NCBI RefSeq assembly: GCF_938017775.1 | Contig: NZ_CALIIU010000013.1 | Location: forward strand, 1-56,349 | Origin: an uncultured Campylobacter sp. | GTDB lineage: Bacteria; Campylobacterota; Campylobacteria; Campylobacterales; Campylobacteraceae | Direction of reading: 5' to 3' | DNA length: 56,349 bases | Program-made: the position numbers and the translations under genes | In this document: piece by piece, positions 52,294 to 56,349 of the stretch | Numbering within the stretch: the first letter of the stretch is position 1 | Layout of the letters: each line of letters opens with the position of its first letter | The notes under the pieces: model-generated | The model's input: the letters and a program-made list of their open reading frames with translations, nothing else | Told to the model about the DNA's origin: nothing | Databases searched by the model: none

Positions 52294-53451
52294 ATGAACG
52301 ACGAATTTTATATGGATTTGGCGCTGCGGGCTGCGTGGCGCTATCAGACCTTGACGCTACCCAACCCCGCCGTGGGCTGCGCGCTGCTGGATAAGAGCGG
52401 CAGAGTTCTAAGTATAGGCGCGCATAAAAAGGCGGGCTTTTTACACGCCGAGGCAAATGCTGTTTTTGCCGTGCTGTGCGATCTGGACGCAAATTTTGCG
52501 CAGGATTTCGCTTGCGAATACGCCCGCAAATTCGGCGTTAAATTTCAAAACACAAAAGCCCTAAAAAGCGCGCTTTTGCAGCCGAGCTTCACTTACGATT
52601 TCATCTTAAATCGCCACGGCGGGCTTTTGCGCGGCGCTTGCGCCTACGTCACGCTTGAGCCCTGCGCGCACCGCGGCAAGACCCCGTCTTGCGCCGAGCT
52701 TTTGGTGGAGCTTGGGCTGTCGCGCGTGGTAATCGGCGCGCGCGATACGAATGCACAGGCTGCGGGCGGCGCGGAAATTTTACGCCGTGGGGGCATAGAG
52801 GTGAAATTTGACGTTTGCCGTGCCGCGGCGACGGAGCTTGCGGAGCCGTTTTATCTGGCGCGCAAGGGCGGCTTTTGCTTCATCAAAATCAACGCCACGC
52901 TAAACGGCGCGGTGCATGGGCGGATCGGCAGCGAGAAGCAGCGCGCGTTCGTGCACGAGCTGCGCGGCGTGTGCGATTACGTAGGCGTGGGCGGGCAGAC
53001 CGTGCGCGCCGACAGGCCGACGCTGGACGTGCGCGCGGCTAAATTTGACGAAATTAGCGCTTCGGCAGGCAGAGCCGATATGCCGGCGCTAGACGCGTGT
53101 GCCGCGCCGCAAAACCTAAAGCCGCGCCCCCCTGATGTTTGGATATACTCGCGCCGCGCACTTTCGGATTTTGATACAAGCATTCCGCTTTTTGGCGTCG
53201 CGGATCGCAAGGTGGAGGTCTCGTCCGCGCCGCCTGCGGGCGCGAAAATCACGATGATAGAAGCGGGTGCGAGTTCGTTTGACGAGTTTGCGCAGTTTGC
53301 GAGCCATGCGCTTATTTTTTACAGCGCGCAGATGAGGGACGCGGGAAATTTTAGAGCAAATTCCTCGCTACGGCCGCTTTTCATCTCTAGCGCGGGTGAT
53401 CTGCACCTGGAAGCGAACGAATTCTACGGCTGGTTTAAGATTACAAAGTAG
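52294..53451 (+). CDS. ribD: Bifunctional riboflavin biosynthesis deaminase/reductase
   Basis: 385 residues. The deaminase domain has HAEANAV (zinc His, catalytic Glu) near 50 and the zinc cysteines in TLEPCAHRGKTPSC near 120. The reductase domain (about 195-385) begins KINATLNGAVHGRIGSEKQR. A 22-residue segment RADRPTLDVRAA... is repeated once with change (RADMPALDACAA) near residues 239-283, from a 66-bp tandem duplication. It catalyses two early steps of riboflavin synthesis. The ATG follows TTTTGGAAATTTT. Confidence 0.9.
   Translation: MNDEFYMDLALRAAWRYQTLTLPNPAVGCALLDKSGRVLSIGAHKKAGFLHAEANAVFAVLCDLDANFAQDFACEYARKFGVKFQNTKALKSALLQPSFTYDFILNRHGGLLRGACAYVTLEPCAHRGKTPSCAELLVELGLSRVVIGARDTNAQAAGGAEILRRGGIEVKFDVCRAAATELAEPFYLARKGGFCFIKINATLNGAVHGRIGSEKQRAFVHELRGVCDYVGVGGQTVRADRPTLDVRAAKFDEISASAGRADMPALDACAAPQNLKPRPPDVWIYSRRALSDFDTSIPLFGVADRKVEVSSAPPAGAKITMIEAGASSFDEFAQFASHALIFYSAQMRDAGNFRANSSLRPLFISSAGDLHLEANEFYGWFKITK
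53008..53139 (+). repeat. In-frame 66-bp tandem duplication inside ribD
   Basis: GCCGACAGGCCGACGCTGGA at 53008 and GCCGATATGCCGGCGCTAGA at 53074 are 66 bases apart and translate to ADRPTLD and ADMPALD. The second unit has drifted. Confidence 0.6.
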
Positions 53452-53536
53452 AGCAAGATAGTATTGTAGCTGCAGAAATAGTATTTTAATCAAAATCTTG
53501 TGTTTGCCTGGTAAAAAGCAGTAGCGACTTTAATAC

Positions 53537-54097
53537 CTAAAAACTCTTTGCTATTATCGGTATAATTACTAAGAGCGCGATTATAAGCAGTACTATCAAT
53601 AGTGCTTTGTCAATTTTGTAGTGTCTTTTGCTACTGCAATTTTGCAAAAATTTCCCCAACTCATATTCGCTGCTCTTGAATAGCCAAGCTGTCCAAATTA
53701 TCCCTAAAAATAGACACATTGCTGAAAATGCCGCATTTGACTTTTGCCATACGATCGTACCGAAAATCATAAATAAAGATAGTATGTTTACGATGAATAT
53801 ACCTATCGTCGCAAAGGCGATGAAAAATATAATATTAAGCTTGCGATCAATGCCTTTGACATAAAAATCGCTCAAACTGCTACTGATATAGAAGGAAAAT
53901 AACTCAAGAATTACCGTCGTAAAAGGCAGGCGAATATCGCCCGGAAATAAAAAATATCCCTTCAAAAGGTCTATTATATTAACATTTAAAAGTTTTGAGA
54001 GGTGCCACGAAGCAACGTAAAATGAAATCAAAAAAACTGCCAAAAAGACATTGCCTAAAAGAAACTTGTAAATTAGGTATTTTATGTTTTTGCGCAC
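53537..54097 (-). CDS. Multi-spanning membrane protein, tandem paralogue 1
   Basis: 186 residues from the GTG at 54097, favoured because it follows AGGGAG by about six bases and lies 24 bases after a TATAAT box (54122-54127). A TTG at 54190 would add 31 residues but start upstream of that box. Four to five hydrophobic segments; SDFYVKGIDRKLNIIFFIAF and SSEYELGKFLQN are shared with the genes at 54788 and 55576. The function is unknown. Confidence 0.65.
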   Translation of the reverse strand: MRKNIKYLIYKFLLGNVFLAVFLISFYVASWHLSKLLNVNIIDLLKGYFLFPGDIRLPFTTVILELFSFYISSSLSDFYVKGIDRKLNIIFFIAFATIGIFIVNILSLFMIFGTIVWQKSNAAFSAMCLFLGIIWTAWLFKSSEYELGKFLQNCSSKRHYKIDKALLIVLLIIALLVIIPIIAKSF

Positions 54098-54121
54098 CTT
54101 GGCTCCCTGAAATTTCGCGAG

Positions 54122-54127
54122 ATTATA
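54122..54127 (-). promoter_or_regulatory. -10 box of tandem paralogue 1
   Basis: TATAAT on the minus strand (ATTATA on +), conserved in sequence and position with 55391-55396. Confidence 0.5.
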
Positions 54128-54348
54128 CGGCAAATTTGCTTTTAACAGGCTCAAATCGGCAGGAAAATTTGATGAGTGAAATTTAGCCAAAATTTTGATG
54201 CGTAGTTTAAATTTGCGGCTCTATTTACAGCTCAATTCGCGGTGCGAAATTTTAAATTTGAGCGGCGCGATGCACTTGGCTAAATTTAAAAATGTAGCGC
54301 GCGTTGTGTCGTTTCCACGCTATTAAAATAGAAGGCGTTTGGCTAAAT

Positions 54349-54636
54349 TTAAAACCACTCCGTGTGTTCGATAAATTTCGTCGCATTTGCCAGCGCAGGT
54401 ATGCTATAAGTCCAAAGCTCGGGCTTTTCAAAAGGGGTGTAGATATTATTCAAATACAAAGCTAAATTTAAGACAAGCAGTAGAAAAAATATATAATTCT
54501 TTTTCATAAAAGGAAAAGCGGCGCAAACCAAGACTACTATCAAATTTAATGCGATAAGAAAACCTATGTAATTAATATCTATAAAGGCGCAAAGTAAGCC
54601 TAAAATCGCGATTAATATATGTTTTTTCATATCCAA
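54349..54636 (-). CDS. Small membrane protein of unknown function
   Basis: 95 residues with three hydrophobic segments. AAAAAGGACGGCAA precedes TTG at 54636; the ATG at 54630 is two codons on and either may be used. It lies between two paralogous membrane-protein genes on the same strand and shares no visible similarity with them. Confidence 0.55.
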   Translation of the reverse strand: MDMKKHILIAILGLLCAFIDINYIGFLIALNLIVVLVCAAFPFMKKNYIFFLLLVLNLALYLNNIYTPFEKPELWTYSIPALANATKFIEHTEWF

Positions 54637-54787
54637 TTGCCGTCCTTTTTAATTCCTGCAATTATAATGCGTAGGTTTAAATTTTGATAAAAAATATTTC
54701 GTGCTTTAAAATTTTGTCTCACCGTGCGGGCGATCTACGCCTATTAAATTTAGCGCAGACGGACAAAATTAAACGGGGCGCTTAGCT

Positions 54788-55366
54788 TTATTTAGATTCA
54801 AAAACGATAAAGTTTAACCATATTATTACGCCTATAAGCAATAAAATAGACGATAGTGTTTCGTTGGCATTCCAGCGCCTTTTTAGACTAACGATTTGTA
54901 AAAATTTACCGAGCTCGTAATCGCTTTTGCGAAATGAAAATGCCGTGGAATAGGTGCCTATGAATAATATCACGGCGGATAATATCGCTACTAATTTTTT
55001 ATCCAAATCCAGACCGAATAGCATAAAACCGAATACTATGATATAAGTAACGGCGGTAAGCGCTAAAATTCCTATCGTCGTAAAGGCGATAAAAAATATA
55101 AAATTTAGCTTGCGATCGACCTCTTTGACATAGAAATCGCTCAAACTGCTGCTGATATAAAAGGCGAATAGCTCAAGAATCGCCGTCGTAAAAGGCAGAC
55201 GAATATCGCCCGGAAATAAAAAATATCCCTTCAAAAGGCTCATAACATCGATATTTGAAATATTTTTAATATGCCACGAAACAACGTAAAATGAAATCAC
55301 AAAAATGGCCAAAAAGACGTTACCCAAAAAGAACTTGTAAATTAAGTATTTTATGTTTTTGCGCAC
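54788..55366 (-). CDS. Multi-spanning membrane protein, tandem paralogue 2
   Basis: 192 residues from the GTG at 55366, with AGGGAG upstream and a TATAAT box at 55391-55396; a TTG at 55459 would add 31 residues. The first 110 residues are nearly identical to paralogue 1, then the two diverge, with KSDYELGKFLQIVSLKRRW kept near the end. Similarity continues through the promoter and some 90 bases beyond, so the duplication included the upstream region. The function is unknown. Confidence 0.65.
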   Translation of the reverse strand: MRKNIKYLIYKFFLGNVFLAIFVISFYVVSWHIKNISNIDVMSLLKGYFLFPGDIRLPFTTAILELFAFYISSSLSDFYVKEVDRKLNFIFFIAFTTIGILALTAVTYIIVFGFMLFGLDLDKKLVAILSAVILFIGTYSTAFSFRKSDYELGKFLQIVSLKRRWNANETLSSILLLIGVIIWLNFIVFESK

Positions 55367-55390
55367 CTTGGCTCCCTGAAATTTCGCGAG

Positions 55391-55396
55391 ATTATA
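55391..55396 (-). promoter_or_regulatory. -10 box of tandem paralogue 2
   Basis: TATAAT on the minus strand, 24 bases before the GTG. Confidence 0.5.
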
Positions 55397-55575
55397 CGTC
55401 AAATTTGCTTTTAATCGGCTCAAATCGGCAGGAAAATTTAATGAGTGAAATTTAACCAAAATTTTGAGCGTAGTTTAAATTTGCGGCTCGATTTACAGCT
55501 AAATTCGCAGCGCAGAATTTTAAAATTTAGCGGCGCGAATCACGCTGGGTGTAGACGCAATTTGCACTGCTACTT

Positions 55576-56130
55576 TTATGCGAGCTTGCAATAAAGCATG
55601 AAGCAGGCTATGAGCGCGAGCAGTATCGTTACGATGACGCGGAGCTTAAAATCTACATTAAAGCTCGCGCCTAGATTTTTCAAAAGCCCGCTTAGCATAA
55701 AACCAGAGCGTTTAAATAGCGCGTATGTGAGGCACACAGACAATAAAAATGTGCCGCCGAAAAAGTAAAGCTCGTACCGTAAAAGCAATAATCCAAATAT
55801 CAAACACAAAGAGCCCATCACGATCATTGACGCAAAGCATGCGCAAAATGTTATGAAAAACATAAAATCTAGCTTGCAATCTATGCCTAGAATTTTGTAT
55901 CTAATCATCCTAAATGCGAAATATCCGCCGAATAAAAAAGCCGGCAAGAGCTTTTGCGCAAACGTGAGAAAATAGGCAAAAATAGGCGAGCGTGGAGTGG
56001 AGGCAAAATCGATTTCGATCCCAAGCTCGTTTAAAATAGTAAAAAGCATAAATCCCGCAACGCCGAAGCTTGCATAAGAGATCAAAAGCGAGATGAAAAT
56101 TATCCGTATGGGGCTTTTGTCTTGGTTCAC
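55576..56130 (-). CDS. Multi-spanning membrane protein, distant tandem paralogue 3
   Basis: 184 residues with about five hydrophobic segments. Its DCKLDFMFFITFC and FKRSGFMLSGLLKNLGAS line up with DRKLNFIFFIAFT and FRKSDYELGKFLQIVSLK of paralogues 1 and 2, so it is an older member of the same group. Sequence before the start differs from theirs. The function is unknown. Confidence 0.65.
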   Translation of the reverse strand: MNQDKSPIRIIFISLLISYASFGVAGFMLFTILNELGIEIDFASTPRSPIFAYFLTFAQKLLPAFLFGGYFAFRMIRYKILGIDCKLDFMFFITFCACFASMIVMGSLCLIFGLLLLRYELYFFGGTFLLSVCLTYALFKRSGFMLSGLLKNLGASFNVDFKLRVIVTILLALIACFMLYCKLA

Positions 56131-56250
56131 GAGCAGTCCTTTAGATTTTCGAGATTATATAAAATTCCCGCTTTCTTCACTATAAAATTTAGATGAAATT
56201 TTGCTTACTCGCGGTATTTGAAGCGTATGAAATTCTGATTTTGCGGTTAA

Positions 56251-56345
56251 AATTTGGAGTTAGAATTTGGCGGCAGAATTCCTAAGTAAGAATTTTGCGG
56301 CGAGAATTCTATAAAGAGAATTTTGCAATTAAAATTTTAAAATTT
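56251..56345. repeat. 13-14-bp tandem repeat at right edge
   Basis: AATT recurs at 56251, 56264, 56277, 56291, 56305, 56319 and 56333, spaced 13, 13, 14, 14, 14 and 14 bases. The unit is near AATTTTGCGGCGAG. The spacing is not a multiple of three, so it is non-coding. Confidence 0.6.
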
Positions 56346-56349
56346 AAAA

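Noticed and set aside
54097..54190. N-terminal extension of membrane paralogue 1 from a TTG (and likewise 55366-55459)
   Set aside because: A TATAAT box and a good ribosome site lie inside the extension, and the similarity between copies continues further upstream, so conservation does not prove coding.
1..56349. tRNA, rRNA, CRISPR array, insertion sequence, prophage
   Set aside because: No cloverleaf ends with a TTCRA loop, no spaced identical repeats, no transposase or integrase was recognised on reading; a tRNA scan was not possible.

Overview
The window reads as a chromosomal segment of a Campylobacter (Campylobacterota). Gene content and order point to this: a Psr/Phs-type molybdoenzyme, epsilon-type short RecO, a short TsaB, a Dus/DksA/AccD/BamA/TyrA/LpxC/InfB neighbourhood that, from memory, parallels the Cj0123-Cj0138 region of C. 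jejuni, and promoters that show TATAAT-like -10 boxes without clear -35 boxes. Base composition looks by eye to be in the mid-40s % GC, with very frequent AAATTT/AATTTTAAAATT words. That would suit an oral species such as C. gracilis, C. rectus or C. showae, but the species is inference.

Left part (1-12468): the 3'-truncated first copy of a repeat-bearing membrane-protein family; a PAS energy-taxis-like sensor; an MFS exporter; a psrABC-type sulfur-compound reductase operon followed by its own response regulator and histidine kinase; a minus-strand cluster of an unknown anchored protein, a Cache-like sensor and a HIT protein; and a second MFS transporter. Middle (12679-28000): IMPACT/YigZ protein, galU-pgi, a VOC protein, then an accessory zone with two tandem family members plus a relic of a third, a TonB-dependent copper-type receptor, another full family copy, an operon in which an SDR gene, two tandem paralogues and an uncharacterised gene are chained by identical 14-nt overlaps, a radical SAM (SPL-like) protein and a nucleoside-phosphorylase-like protein with large inserts.

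Right part (28062-53451): uvrA, the fourth full family copy directly behind it, then mostly housekeeping genes: recO, accD, rlmH, dksA, a conserved membrane protein, dus, a phosphatase, tyrA, bamA, an M23 peptidase, lpxC, tsaB (apparently starting at ATT), thrB, ylxR, infB, rbfA, rimP and ribD. Unusually long non-coding stretches interrupt this block, including 1.16 kb between infB and rbfA. A small membrane protein has a G9 tract abutting its -10 box. The right end (53537-56130) is a tandem group of paralogous multi-spanning membrane proteins.

The most novel-looking element is the dispersed paralogue family (1-696, 16963-17991, 20646-21737, 30930-32015, a short form at 16232-16951 and a relic near 16108-16215). 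Members share an N-terminal helix, an in-frame 15-bp (Asn every fifth residue) repeat tract of different length in each copy, a conserved ARDYDK hinge, divergent transmembrane middles and, in two copies, nearly identical C-termini. Three copies share one upstream cassette with a 13-bp near-palindrome. No tRNA, rRNA, CRISPR array, insertion sequence or prophage was recognised.
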